Source: Notolepis coatsorum
Taxonomy: Eukaryota > Chordata > Actinopteri > Aulopiformes > Paralepididae
NCBI GenBank assembly: GCA_963971535.1
Contig: OZ020591.1
Coordinates: 12,989,577 to 13,053,576 of the forward strand
Length of the DNA stretch: 64,000 nucleotides
Direction: 5' to 3'
Made by a program: the position numbers and the translations under genes. Within the stretch, counting starts at the first letter, position 1; every line of letters starts with the position of its first letter. Positions 1-11,166 of this stretch are shown here, one piece after another. The notes beneath the pieces were generated by a model that was given only the letters and a program-made list of their open reading frames with translations, ran no database searches and was not told where the DNA came from.

Positions 1-1613
1 AATTTCCGTTTTCCCTCCTTGGTCTTTCATGGCAGAGAGCACCTCGATCGTTTGGTCAATGTGGTGGCTTGCAGTGACCAGAGACATGTCACGTCGCTGT
101 AGCTTCAGGGAGAGACGTTGTAGTTCACGCAACACGTCTTTCATTGTGGCCAAATCAGCAAGAAATCCAGTAGATGTCAGATGCTTATGTAAACTAGTGT
201 ACTTGGCCTTCTCAACACCGGAACGTGAGTCATCTTCACTAGCAGTTTTGAAGTGATGTGCTAACACTGGAAAATCCTTCAGCACAGCTTTGACAGTGTT
301 GAAACTGCTTGACACCCATCTTATTGTAAACACTTGTCCGATCTTCAGAATCTGCATATTCAGTTCAGCAGCCGCTTCCTGCAGCTCCCTTGCATTTTTC
401 GTGGACTGGTGGTAAAGAGAATAGAGTTTTGCGAGGAAAAACTCTAAATGATTGCAGCCAGCTACTTCCTTTAAGGAGTCATTCACTGCTAATTCTAAAC
501 GATGAGCCAGACAATGAACTGACTGAAGTCGAGGGAAATCCTGCTTCAGTCTAGCTATGAGTCCAGTCTTTCTCCCAGTTAGAGCAGCTGCCCCGTCTGT
601 GGCTATGCTGATTAGATGTTTCCTTAGAAAGGCTTCATCCATCCCCACTGCCTGAAGGCTGGTTTTCAGCACATTACACAGTGACTCTGCATCTGTGCCC
701 TGATCAAGTTCAACAAGGTCAAGAAAAACATTGTCCACATCTCCATCCCCAGTGACATCACATCTGACATAAATTATCATGTAAGCTTTTCCATGAATTG
801 TGCTTTCATCCAGTGTTATACTGATACGTGAATCCTGCGATTTGACATGAGAAACAATTTTTTTTTTCATCTCTGTGGCAATGTGCTCTATGATCTGTGC
901 ACAAGAATGATCGGATCGGTGAGCTGGCCCGACTGTCGCACCGTTCAACTCATTAAGTGTCATAAGGGGGTTCAATTTGGTATAAGGCAACCTTTCTTTA
1001 GCGACAGTATATGCTGCCCTGAATGAACTGGCTGTCTCCTTGAGCAAAGCAGATGTGATTTCGCTCACTTTTCTTGGAAGCACTTCCTTCTGGTTTTGAC
1101 ATTCTATTTCTATAGCTTGCTTATGAGCAACGCTATCACTGTGCAAGTATGTTTTCTTCCTCAACTTCTTGCTCTGAGAGCTAGTCACAGTCCCATTCAT
1201 CCACTGCTCTGCCAAATGGGCTCCAAATGATTTATTTAACAATATCTTGGCGTTTTTACATGGAAGGCAGCCAATGCATCCCTCCTTTGCAAATAACCAG
1301 CTATATATCTATTTTTCCAAAAGGTCCACTGACTCGGACCCCAGCATTGTGGTGGTTGAGTAGCAGCACAGTCCAGGTCTAGTAGTGGAGACTCGGGTCT
1401 GGCAGTGGCAACCGGCGCAGTAACAATAACAGGTGCACTGCGCACAGGAGCAGCAGAGCTAACACTAATACTAGCACTAGCAGTGTCAACTTCAGTGACA
1501 GTAGCGCTGCTAGCTGCTGCACTAACAGCGTCAGTCTTTGGCCTTTTTATAAAACCAAAGCTGTCCAGCTTTGTACAGCCTTGCGGCGGGTTGAGCCTTT
1601 TTTTTGGTGGCAT
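1..1613 (-). pseudogene. hAT transposase-like protein (KIAA1586-like), frameshifted and partial
   Basis: The start at 1613 gives a basic N terminus (MPPKKRLNPPQGCTKLDSFG) and a Ser/Ala/Val-rich linker. That frame stops at 1236. The body continues in another frame, picking up near 1300 (a zinc-ligand-like GCIGCLPC motif at about 1255-1280) and staying open to base 1. It includes a stretch with DGAAALTGRKTG and VHCLAHRLELAVNDS, typical of hAT-derived KIAA1586/ZBED-like proteins. The family is a domesticated or mobile hAT transposase with an RNase-H-like core; no activity can be claimed. One indel around 1300 explains the break, which could be real decay or an assembly error. The C terminus is outside the window. 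Confidence 0.65.
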
Positions 1614-1979
1614 GTGGCGTAGTGTTTATGTTTTCAGTTGCAGCCTGCAGGACACAGACGGACCGGCAGCCTTCTGTTTACATCAGCTGCTTCTTCTTCA
1701 CTAGGTTAGAGTAGCGTTAAACTTATGGGGCGACGCTCATGGGCGACACATAGCGGCTTGGAGGTGAAATGCAGCCTATTCCACAACATTAATTACTCTG
1801 TTATTTTAAAAACTGAAAAGAAAAATATGATCTATTAATAATTTATTTAGGTAAAATAAATAATACTAATTCGTACATAAAAAAAAAAAAAAAGATTATA
1901 TAATTTTTTTGACTATGGGGGCTCAGACTATAGCTATGGGGGCTGAGCCCCCATTGGTCCCCTCATAATTCGAACACTG
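1..1979 (-). mobile_element. hAT-type DNA transposon, one end only, cut by the window edge
   Basis: Minus-oriented element. Its terminal sequence, read on the minus strand from 1979, starts cagtgttcgaattatgaggg, a hAT-like inverted-repeat end. The other end and the second target duplication lie before base 1. The interior holds the transposase-like gene at 1-1613. 1614-1930 has no coding signal: an AT-rich leader-like stretch and an A-run near 1880. The insertion lies against the coding end of the LINE at 1980-4857, so it is probably younger than that LINE. The end is assigned by motif and junction, not by a verified target duplication. Confidence 0.6.
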
Positions 1980-3391
1980 CCTGTAGGTGGGGGGTTGCTT
2001 GATCTCTCGACTGGAAGGATGAGACAAGGTGTATCGTCTGTTCTGTGCGCAACCGAGGGAACATGTATGCGCGTCCGTTTGGCCTTCGCCCATATTACGA
2101 CTGCACCCCTGTTTACAGCTTTGGGTAGGGCGTTCCACATTGATGTGGCATAATTGCGAAATGTGTTTAGTCCCTTGTTTGAGCCGAATCTGGGTTTAAC
2201 ATGATTTGTTGAGCTTCCTCTGGTGTAGTGGTTGTGGTATTCACTGACCTTTGGGAAGTATTTTGACATGTACATGGGTACCTTAGTCGTATAGTGTATC
2301 TTGTAGACCAGGCCCATTGCAAGTTGCTGTACTCTGTCGTCTACTCTAAGCCATCCTAGGTTGTCAAAGTGGGCAGGGGTGAGGTGGGTTCTGGGGGTAA
2401 GGTCAAGTAGTAGTCTGACCAGTTTGTTTTGTGATGTTTGTAATCTTGTTTTTAGCGCCTTTGAGGTGCTTTGGTACCATGAGGTGCAAGCATAGTCGTA
2501 GTACCATTGAATGAGTGCTCCTGCCAGAGTCTTCAGGGTATTCTTGTTTACCAGAGAGGAGATCCGGTACAGGTTGACTTTTTTTATTACATTGGATGCC
2601 ATTTTGTCACAGGAAAGATTTGCCTCTAGGATGGAACCCAGGTAGGTAATTTCGTCTTTCCTTGTGACAATATTGTCCCCCACTGTAACTGAGAAGCCGT
2701 CGGTCTTGCTGAGTTTGTTATTTGAACCGAAGAGAATGGACTCTGTTTTGCCCATGTGTAATGATAGTTTGTTATCAGCGAGCCATATGCAGATTTTGCC
2801 TAGTTCCGAGCTGAGGGGTTTTTCAACCTGCAACTTGTTCTTGTCAGAGACCAGCAGGGCTGAGTCGTCCGCAAACAGGAACAAGTTGCAGTCACAGGCT
2901 GACGACATGTCATTTGCATAAATTAGGAACAGTAGCGGTCCTAGTATGCTTCCTTGTGGAACACCACAGCTCACTGTGAGGGGGGGGGATAGAGTACCGT
3001 TAACATCCACCATCTGTTCTCTCCCCTCCAGGTAGGATTGCATCCAGCTCACTGATAAACTATCAAAACCAATTGCTTTTAGCTTGTCAATCAGAATGGA
3101 GTGATTGACAGTGTCGAAGGCCTTTTGTAAGTCCAGCATGACCATGCCGCAGTATTTGCCCGCGTCCACCTCTTGTTTGATGTGGTCGTTCAAATAGAGA
3201 AGGCATGTGTCAGTGGAGTGGGACGTTCTGAAGCCAGATTGGAATTCGTAGATTAGATTTATTTCCGCCAGGTACATTTCGACCTGTTCATAGACTATTT
3301 TCTCCATGACTTTCGAGATGGAGGTAAGAATAGAGACAGGGCGGTAGTTGCCTGGGTCTAATTTGCTGCCCTTTTTGTGCAGAGGGGTCAC
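1934..3391 (-). pseudogene. LINE reverse transcriptase, frame runs on into the hAT end
   Basis: The frame shows reverse transcriptase blocks in order: NYRPVSILTS (fingers), DLQKAFDTVNHSIL (motif A), CGVPQGSILGPLLF (motif B), FADDSALL (catalytic FADD), then a YLGSILE block and a C-terminal thumb/connection ending WNALPKAV. The open frame extends upstream of the first Met, so 3391 is not a natural start. The last 15 or so residues, after about 1980, come from the hAT terminal repeat and are not LINE protein. Its role would be target-primed reverse transcription, but it is cut off from its endonuclease by frameshifts, so it is a relic. Confidence 0.75.
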
Positions 3392-4857
3392 TCTCGCAAT
3401 TTTGAAGTCCTTGGGGACATGTCCCTGTTTTATAGAGAGGTTTATTATGTGTGTGATGACTGGGGTGATGGCGGCTGCTGAGTCTCTGAGGAATTTGGAG
3501 GGGATGTTGTCATGGCCAGTGGCCTTGTTAGGTTGGAGGGCGCAAAATTTTTTGAGTACCTCATCGGTTGTTACCTTTTCTACTTTCTAGTTTGAAGTCG
3601 TCTTTGTGGACCCCTAGGTTTTTGTAGTATGCTACTATGTGTTCTACCCCATAATGCCCTGAGTGGGAGGGTAGTTTGTTTACCAGTGTTGTGGCTATGT
3701 TTGTGAAGAAGATGTTTAAGTAATTGGCTACATCCAGCTTGTCTGTGATGAGCGTGTTGTCCGTCTTTATGTTTATGTTTGAGAATCTGGTTTTTAAGTT
3801 TTTTACTGCAGCCTAGTTGATTATTGAGTAATTTCAAAAGTTCACATGGTTTGTTTTTGTTTTCCTCAGTTTTGTCAATGATGACATTTCTTTTTGCGGT
3901 TTTGATCATGGTGTTTACGTCATTTCTTAGTCTGTTTCTTTGAATTTTTTGTTCAACCACGTGGGCTTGGAGTTCACTGTTTGAGCTTTTGGAAAGCTTT
4001 GTCTGACTTTTATGAAGTTCAGAGAATTTTTTGGTCTCTGCTTTTCATAGCGGCCAGTATTTCAGTGTGCATCCATGGCTCAGCGCGATTTTTAACCCTG
4101 GTGGTTCTTAGGGGTGCCATGTTGTTGAGTATTGTTGTGAATTTGGTTTTGAATCCAAGCCATGTTTCTTCAACCTGTGTACCACTGAGTTCATCTGACC
4201 AGTCCATGCTCCCCAGTTCTTGGTTAAAGGCCTCTCTAGAGTAGGTTTTGAGGTCTCTAGATGTGACTGTTTTGTGACAGCCGGCCTTCTGTTTTAGCTT
4301 TTTGCGGGTACAGAAAATCATATAATGATCACTTAACCCGCATGCTATCACCCCTTTATTGGAGATCATGGACTTGTCAGAGGTCAAAATGAGGTCAATG
4401 GTGGTTTGTGTCGAATCACATACCCTTGTGGGTTGGGTGATTAGCTGGCTGAAACCGTGCAGATCAGAAAACCTACTGAAGGCCTTGAAGACGGGTGCTG
4501 CTTTACGCAGCATATCCGTGTTCCAGTCCCCAATACGAATTTTTTCTACCCCCTCCACCCCAGCTAAACACCCATCCAGTGTGTCATAGAAGCCACTCTG
4601 TTCTGGCGGTCTATAGATTGTGCCTACTAGTACTGGTTTCGCCCTATCGAATAAGATTTCAATCCAAACAGTTTCAATTTCGTCATGGTTAAGGTCAGTA
4701 CGGTTGATGAATTTTGTATCTTTGTGTATATACACACAGACGCCACCTCCATATTGATTCCTATCCCTCCTGACTATTGAGTAGTTTTCGATTTCAATCT
4801 CTGGATCCTGTACAGATGCGTCTAGTTTTGTTTCTGTGAAACAGGAAGAAGTCTACA
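1980..4857 (-). mobile_element. Non-LTR retrotransposon (jockey superfamily), 5'-truncated, 3' end cut by hAT
   Basis: In minus orientation it carries an APE-type endonuclease (4019-4857), a short linker frame (3580-3960) and a reverse transcriptase (down to about 1980). The three pieces are in different frames. The 5' side stops within the endonuclease N terminus near 4857, where a 61-63 bp tandem repeat begins. The 3' side is cut by the hAT end at 1979. A fragment of the same family lies at 9606-9932. The clade within the CR1/L2/jockey group is not resolved from motifs alone. Confidence 0.75.
3580..4857 (-). pseudogene. LINE AP endonuclease domain and linker, frameshifted
   Basis: 4019-4857 (minus) encodes an APE-like endonuclease lacking its first part. 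CFTETKLD (at about 4835) is the usual ETK catalytic block; then come VGTIYRPP, IGDWNTD, TTIDLILTS and GLSDHYMIF (the terminal SDH block). The frame ends at 4019. A basic linker, rich in Lys and Asn, continues at 3580-3960 in another frame. Endonucleases of this family nick the target DNA to prime reverse transcription. It belongs to the same element as the reverse transcriptase downstream on the minus strand. Confidence 0.7.
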
Positions 4858-4909
4858 CATGGTAGAAGTAACTGGATATGCCGCCCGCACGTTTGTGCAA
4901 GTGGAGAAT

Positions 4910-5148
4910 AGTTTTAAATGGAAACACAAGTCCGTCTACCTAAAGATTACATTTCTAATTCACTGGTCCTATAGTTTTAAACAGAAACAAGTCTGTCTAC
5001 CTAAAGATTACATTTATAATTCACTGGTCCTACAGTTTCAAGCAGAAACACAAGTCGGTCAACCTAAATATTACATTTATAATTCACTGGTCCTACAGTT
5101 TTAAACAGAAACAAGTCAGTCTACATAAAGATTACATTTATAATTCAC
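4910..5148. repeat. Tandem repeat, 4 copies of a 61-63 bp unit
   Basis: Copies start near 4910, 4972, 5032 and 5095. Each reads about gttttaaacagaaacaagtc, then a shared stretch containing ctacctaaagattacattta and taattcactggtccta. Copies differ by a few substitutions and small indels. It sits exactly where the flanking LINE is truncated. Confidence 0.85.
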
Positions 5149-5164
5149 TCATTCAAAAAAAGCA

Positions 5165-5313
5165 GTGTCGAATAGATGATGTCCAACACTGAAGCCAGAG
5201 CAGAGAGTCTGCAGTTACCACAGCTCGCCACTAGAGGGTAGTGTCGGATAGATATTCAACACTGAAGCCAGAGCAGAGACGCTGCAGTTACCACAGCTCG
5301 CCACTAGAAGGTA
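5165..5313. repeat. Tandem repeat, 2 copies of about 75 bp
   Basis: Two adjacent copies share caacactgaagccagagcag and cagttaccacagctcgccac, at 5165-5240 and 5241-5313. The first carries a few extra bases near its start. Confidence 0.8.
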
Positions 5314-6050
5314 GTAAGTCGCATATGGCCAAATAACATGGGAGAGTCAGTAAATATGATTTCATACTAATATTTCATAAAATACAGTAACAATAAGGAA
5401 CGCTTCACGAATTTGCATGTCATCCTTGCGCCAATTTCTCCTTGTGATGCTGAATGACCGACGAGATTTCAGGTTGGAAATCGAGCTTAGACTTGACTTC
5501 AGCTGATATATAATATATACTATATACTTTTATATGAATTCCTCTAGTTTCTTTGTTTACATACATTGTTTACAGCTTGTTATATTATTATTATTTATTT
5601 TTTTGCCATCTTGGTCTATATACTTATTGTTTATGTGTCTTGTGTGTCTTGTACTATGCAGGCCATAAAGTAAGATATAGAACCTTGTCATAACCAAATG
5701 TAATGTAATGTAATGTAAGCCTATATAATGTAGTGAACACATTTTGTTTGTATCTTTGGAAATGATAATAACCTTTTTGTGTAACAACGTTAAGTCAGCA
5801 ATTTGTCTTTTTCCAGGCCATTCCCATATAAAGTAATATTATCTATAAAACTGAATAAGACAGAGAGTTTGTATTTCTTCTGGTTTTTAAGACAGGAATT
5901 GTAGGTATAATGGCATGTCTCACTCATACACTAACACTATTGGCCTGTGTGCCTTCAGGGGCCGCATTTAATCTCCAGAGCAGCAGCATTGAGCCACAGG
6001 GGAATGTAATTTAGGTCGTTAATTACATTCACTAGAAATCTAGCATTTTC
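5314..6050. other. No gene seen; AT-rich spacer
   Basis: I see no coding or RNA gene. The stretch has a short TGTAA array near 5697-5716 and otherwise unremarkable AT-rich sequence. Confidence 0.6.
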
Positions 6051-6119
6051 ATGATTCCATCTCAACAATTGCTCCCTATCCTCTCATTAAAACACCTTAG
6101 GGAGGATCTGCCTGCTCTA

Positions 6120-6470
6120 GTCCCTAAATCAAACACACCCACACTTTACTCTGTCAGTCCAATTGTACCTCAGTGTAACAATAAAAGATTACAGAAAAGA
6201 GCAATAAAGACAATAAACAAGGTAGGATATAAGATAAGATATTCCTTTATTGATCCCCTTGGGGAAATGCAGGCATCATAGCAGCATGGGGGAGGGGGAG
6301 GGGAGGTACAGGTATATATATACACACAAACCCACTGTTTCTTAAATCAAACACCTTGAGATGTATGGATCTGGTCAAATTGAAAACATCACAAATCACG
6401 TACAAAACGACCTATAAGATTCCCTATATGGGAAGAGCAAGGCATACACTCATTAGGGGATGTTTTTAAC
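6120..6470 (+). pseudogene. LINE C-terminal fragment split by another LINE tail
   Basis: 6150-6225 reads PIVPQCNNKRLQKRAIKTIN and resumes after a foreign insert with TNPLFLKSNTLRCMDLVKLK at about 6324-6470. Together these match the C-terminal region common in fish jockey-superfamily LINE proteins (a LQKRAIRIINKVGY-type block followed by NPLF and LVKLKT). It is only a few hundred bases long. The break is the 3' tail at 6226-6325. Confidence 0.55.
6226..6325 (-). mobile_element. Short Rex1/CR1-like LINE 3' tail
   Basis: It contains gatattcctttattgatccc followed by cttggggaaatg, catcatagcagcatggggga and a G-rich stretch. The same tail occurs at 9933-9957 plus 10880-10960, where it ends a long minus-strand LINE. 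Here only about 100 bp of 3' end was inserted, into the LINE fragment at 6120-6470. Confidence 0.65.
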
Positions 6471-6479
6471 AAACAGGGT

Positions 6480-7450
6480 TTTTGTAGTGATAAAGAAATA
6501 CGCAAAAAATGTAATCTCACCAAGTCCACATGGCTTTTTTACATACAGTTACAGCTATGTTTGAAGTCTCACGGTGTTCCATTAGACATACCAATTGAAC
6601 ACCACAGATACCACAAATTCTTCTACGAAAGAGAGACATCGAGAGGTTTTGTTTCAGATTTTTATCATCAATTACTAACGTCCTCGTATGAAACCCTCCA
6701 ACTAGACTCTGTCTGGAGGAGGGATATACCAGACCTGGAAAATGACTTTGATTGGCAAGGAGCCTGGGCAAATGTCCGACTTACATCAAGGAACCCGGAT
6801 CATCAACAAATCAATCTTAACTATATTCACAGGACATACTTGACTCCTATAAGACTGTGCAGAATGGGGCTTAAACAAGACTCCAAATGCTCCCAATGTA
6901 CAAATGGGGACGAAGGGACATGTATTGGGACTGCCCACCAGTTAAGGCATTCTGGAAAGATGTGACCCAACAATTATCAAAACTCGTATCTTGGAATATA
7001 CCTGTACACCCCTCGGTATTAATATTGAATGATGTTTTTGAGTTTGCAGTGAATCCACAGCTAAAGAGATTGGTTTTATCGGGTATCACAGTAGCTAAAA
7101 AGCTGATCGCATCACGCTGGTTTCAACCGGAAAAAATGTGCCGGAAAGTTTGGTTTCTTACATATCTCGATGTGATTTATCAAGAAATATCTACAGCAAG
7201 AATTCTGGGTCTCAATGAATCCAAAATGTCAATGTGGTTAGAAGTGGTGGAGAGAATAAAAGCTAGCTTATAATGGTAGTGTCTGGTTAGGTGCGAGGGA
7301 TAGTGGAGGTACTTCCCAAGGTGGGGTCCGGGAGGGGGGGGTTCGAGCTGGAGCATATGTGTGTAGGTTTTTAGATAACAGGTATTAGGGGTATATCTTA
7401 TATAAGACAATTAACTAAAATGTGATCTCATTGGATGTGCTCTGACAATT
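6480..7450 (+). pseudogene. L1/Tx1-type LINE ORF2 C terminus and 3' UTR
   Basis: The frame from 6561 includes NLNYIHRTYLTPIRLCRMGL and a CSQC block. It switches frame near 6910 to reach YWDCPPVKAFWKDV and continues to a stop at 7273. This is the C-terminal Cys-rich region of L1/Tx1 ORF2 proteins, which follows the reverse transcriptase. The reverse transcriptase itself is missing (5' truncation). 7274-7450 looks like its 3' UTR. The frameshift marks it as dead. Confidence 0.7.
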
Positions 7451-9605
7451 AATGCTTGTACAGTGACAGAGGCCAAACGGCGCTACAGGGATAAAATTGA
7501 ACAGGCTGACTCTAGAGCTATGTGGCAGGGGCTCAAAACGATGACAGACTACAAAGGCGCCTCCCTCAAACTGAACAGTGACATCTCCTTAGCAAATTAC
7601 CTCAATACCTTCTATGCGAGGTTTGATGCTGGTAATAACAACACCAGCCCACAAGCCACGGCAATGGGGGGGGGGGGGGGGGGGGTCTGCTGCTGATGGA
7701 GACTCAGTGTTCAGGGTAACAGAGCATGAGGTGAGGCGGACCTTTAAAAAAGTGAATATCAGGAAGGCAGCAGGTCCGGACGGCATCCCCGGCCGCGTCC
7801 TAAAAGTCTGTGCCGACCAACTGGCCCCGGTATTCACTGACATATTTAACCTGTCCTTAGAACAGGCTGTCATCCCCACCTGCCTGAAGAAGTCCACTAT
7901 TATCCCTGTACCCAAAAAATCCAAGCCTGCTTGCCTCAACGACTACCGCCCTGTAGCTCTCACCTCCATAGCCATGAAGTGCTTTGAGAAGCTAGTAAAG
8001 GGCTACATCTGCTCCTCCCTCCCCATCAACATGGACCCCCTGCAATTTGCATACCGCCCCAACAGGTCCACGGAGGACGCCATAGCCCATGTGCTGCACA
8101 CAGCAGCATCACACCTGGACAAGAGGCAGGGGAACTATGTGAGAATGCTATTCATCGACTACAGCTCGGCATTCAATACCATAGTCCCCTCCATACTCAT
8201 AGCCAAGCTCAGGGACCTGGGCTTGAACTATGACCTCTGCCAGTGGGTCTTGGACTTCCTGACGGGCAGACCCCAGGTGGTGAGAGCAGGCAACTGCACC
8301 TCCTCATCCATCACCCTCAACATAGGGGCCCCCCAGGGCTGTGTTCTGAGTCCCCTCCTCTACTCCCTGTACACACACGACTGTGTGGCTCAGCGGAGTA
8401 GCAATACAATCATCAAATTTGCTGACGACACAGTGGTGGTGGGCCTGATCTCTGCCAACGACGAGAGGGCCTACCTGGAAGAGGTCAAGGTCCTGGCGGG
8501 ATGGTGCCAGGAAAACAGCCTCTCCCTGAACGTCAGCAAAACAAAGGAGATGATTGTGGACTTCAGGAGGTCGGGGGTCAAGGACTACAGCCCCCTCAGC
8601 ATCGACGGGGCACCGGTTGAGAGAGTCAACAGCTTTAAGTACCTCGGAGCCTACATATCCGAGGACTTGACATGGACCACACACATTGACAGTGTTGTGA
8701 AGAAGGCACGACAACGCCTCTACTTCCTCAGGCGCCTAAGGAAGTTCCAAGTCAGTCAGAAGATCCTTAAGAACTTCTACTCATGTACAATAGAGAGCAT
8801 CCTGACTGGCAACATCACCTCCTGGTTTGGGAATAGCACTGCACAAGACCGAAGCAGACTACAAAGAGTGACACGTTCAGCCGAACGCACAATTGGAGGG
8901 GGGCTCCCCACCCTCCAGAACATTTACAACAAGCGGTGCAGGGGCAAGGCTAAGAGAATCATTAAGGACTCCAGTCACCCGAACAACTGCCTCTTTGAAC
9001 TGCTGCGGTCAGGCAAGCGATACCGGAGTCTCAAGGCGAGCACAGAAAGACTCAGAAGAAGCTTCTATCCCCAGGCCATCAGGCTGCTCAACGAACAATG
9101 AACACTACACAACAACCATCAAACGCACATAGCACACACATCCACACGCACACACTCACTTTAAACAAACACACTGTAGCACCCACTCCCCACACTTTAT
9201 AGCACACACTCACTTTAAACAAACACACTGTAGCACCCACTCCCCACACTTTATATTTATTGATAAAGGATTGCACTACAACTCGTACACCTTACTGTAA
9301 ATTGTACCTAAATTGTACCTCATCCCATTTCTGCTTTGCACTATATAGTATTGTATATTAGTACACTGCATAGTATTGTATATTATATGGTAACTCAGTT
9401 ACGTCTATTCTGCATCGAACATTGTACATATGTCTATACTGAACACTGTGACCTCATTTTCTACTTCTAATTTACATGCTATACTATGTTATTTGATACT
9501 TATCTTGTCTAGCACAGTCTCTGGAGCGTAACAGTAAGAAGCATTTTGTATAAAAGTATTCTGTACTTCTGTATGACAACTATTAAAGAAACTTGGAACT
9601 TGAAA
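7441..9605 (+). mobile_element. Rex1/CR1-like LINE, 5'-truncated, with 3' UTR
   Basis: It starts within the linker before the reverse transcriptase and runs to a 3' end reading attaaagaaacttggaacttg at about 9583-9602. The 3' UTR (9102-9605) has a duplicated cactcactttaaacaaacac block at 9150-9250 and no further gene. A 70-bp copy of its 3' end sits at 10311-10378. Confidence 0.75.
7463..9101 (+). pseudogene. Rex1/CR1-like reverse transcriptase, frameshift in a G-run
   Basis: The first frame (7463-7696) holds a linker; the second, effective from about 7690, holds the reverse transcriptase to 9101. Blocks in order: [35 protein letters not shown] (motif A), [16 protein letters not shown] (motif B), [10 protein letters not shown] (catalytic FADD), [10 protein letters not shown], then a long C terminus. 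The switch falls in the 20-G homopolymer at 7666-7685, so the break may be biological slippage or a sequencing error. Apart from that the reverse transcriptase is open throughout. The endonuclease is absent. Confidence 0.75.
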
Positions 9606-9932
9606 CATAATTGCAAAACGTGTTTAGTCCCTTGTTTGAGCCGAATCTGGGTTTAACATGATTTGTGGAGCTCCCTCTGGTGTTGTGATCGTGGTATTCA
9701 CTGACCTTTGGGAAGTATTTTGACATGTACATGGGTACCTTGGTCGTGTAGTGTATCTTGTAGACCAGGCCCATTGCAAGTTGCTGTACTCTGTCGTCTA
9801 CTCTAAGCCATCCTAGGTTGTCAAAGTGGGCAGGGGTGAGGTGGGTTCTAGGAGTAAGGTCAAGCAGTAGTCTGACCAGTTTGTTTTGAGATGTTTGTAA
9901 TTCTGTTTTTAGCGCCTTTGAGGTGCTTTGGT
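9606..9932 (-). mobile_element. Fragment of the LINE family seen at 1980-4857
   Basis: It is homologous to about 2147-2478 at high identity and encodes the same thumb-region residues (for example NKLVRLLLDLTPRTHLTPAH). It is cut on both sides: by a Rex1-like 3' end at 9605 and by a minus-strand LINE 3' tail at 9933. Confidence 0.75.
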
Positions 9933-9957
9933 AAGATAATATAAGATATTCCTTTAT

Positions 9958-10879
9958 TAGCGATGCACCCAATGGGAAATTCTTGGCCGAAACCGATACC
10001 GAAAATATGAAACAGTTGGCCGAAAACCGAATGCCGAAAGGCCGAAAATGATTAATAGAAATATATATATAATGTATTTTTTTTGTTCGGCTACCTGATT
10101 ATGACAAAAGACATGATTATGGCAAAACTTAACTTAAATAATATTAATAAAAGTCAAGTGCATTTTCTTTTCTCTGTAGGATAACTACAACAAAGTGCAT
10201 TCAGAACAAAGCCAAGGTGCTTTAACACTGCATAAAGATCTGCATAAAGATCTGCACACACGAGAGGGAGAATAGCTTATAGCAGACTTAATGATGTTAC
10301 TGTAGTGGCTACAGTAAGCATTTTATATAAAACTACTCTGTATTTTTGTATGACAACTAATAAAGAAACTTGAACTACTGTCATAATTCACTGCATTCTA
10401 GCCTACATGGAAGGACTTGTATTTACTACATCTCCCGTGACTCTTAGCGGGGGATGGCGTAGCTTTAAGAGAGACGAGTGAAGAGGACCAGAAGCCTTGT
10501 TAGCTAGCTTAACGCTAACGTTAATTAAAAAGGTTTTTAACCGCGACGGGCATATAGTAATGGCGAGGATATAAAGCATGTTAAAGACCCATTTATTGGA
10601 CGCGTTGCGCGCAGAGTTTACATAGAAACAGCGCGAGTCCCGAGTCCCAAGAGGAGTTATCACAGGCTGCAGAACGCAGGACTGAAGAGCTCACGTTGCG
10701 CATGTAATGACTGAAGCCGCGTTTTGATTACATCATCACAACAACACGCGTTGGGTTACAGGTTGTTTATGTTCTTTGACATTCGGTGATATATTTTCGG
10801 TGAAAACTCTTTTGGCAGAAAGCCGAAAGTCCATTTTCAGCCAAAACATTTCGGTGGCCGAATATTCGGTGCATCCCTA
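9958..10879. mobile_element. Non-autonomous hAT element, 922 bp, target duplication TCCTTTAT
   Basis: Ends read tagcgatgcaccc (left) and tagggatgcaccg (right, reverse complement). Both flanks carry the 8-bp duplication tcctttat (9950-9957 and 10880-10887). Removing the element restores the conserved LINE tail ataagatattcctttattga. Subterminal regions are rich in ccgaaa/ttcgg motifs. No transposase is seen, so it depends on a trans source. Confidence 0.9.
10311..10378 (+). repeat. 70-bp LINE 3' end inside the hAT element
   Basis: It matches 9531-9600, the 3' end of the plus-strand Rex1-like LINE, including gtatgacaactaataaagaa. It is a severely 5'-truncated copy or a captured fragment. Confidence 0.65.
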
Positions 10880-11166
10880 TCCTTTATTGATCCCCTTGGG
10901 GAAATTCAAGCATCATAGCAGCATGGGGGAGGGGGGGGGGGTACAGGTAGTAAAAACAACACAAGCAGTGTAAACAAATAGGTCAATATAATTTACTATC
11001 TAACTAACTGAAAAATATATTCACAGTATTCACAGTGTCACATAAGGTGCAGTATGCATAAGGTAGTGTTATAATTTACTATCTACTGAAATATACATTA
11101 TTCACAGTATCACAGTATCCACTGAAATATACATTATTCACAGTATCCACATAAGGTGCAGTATGC

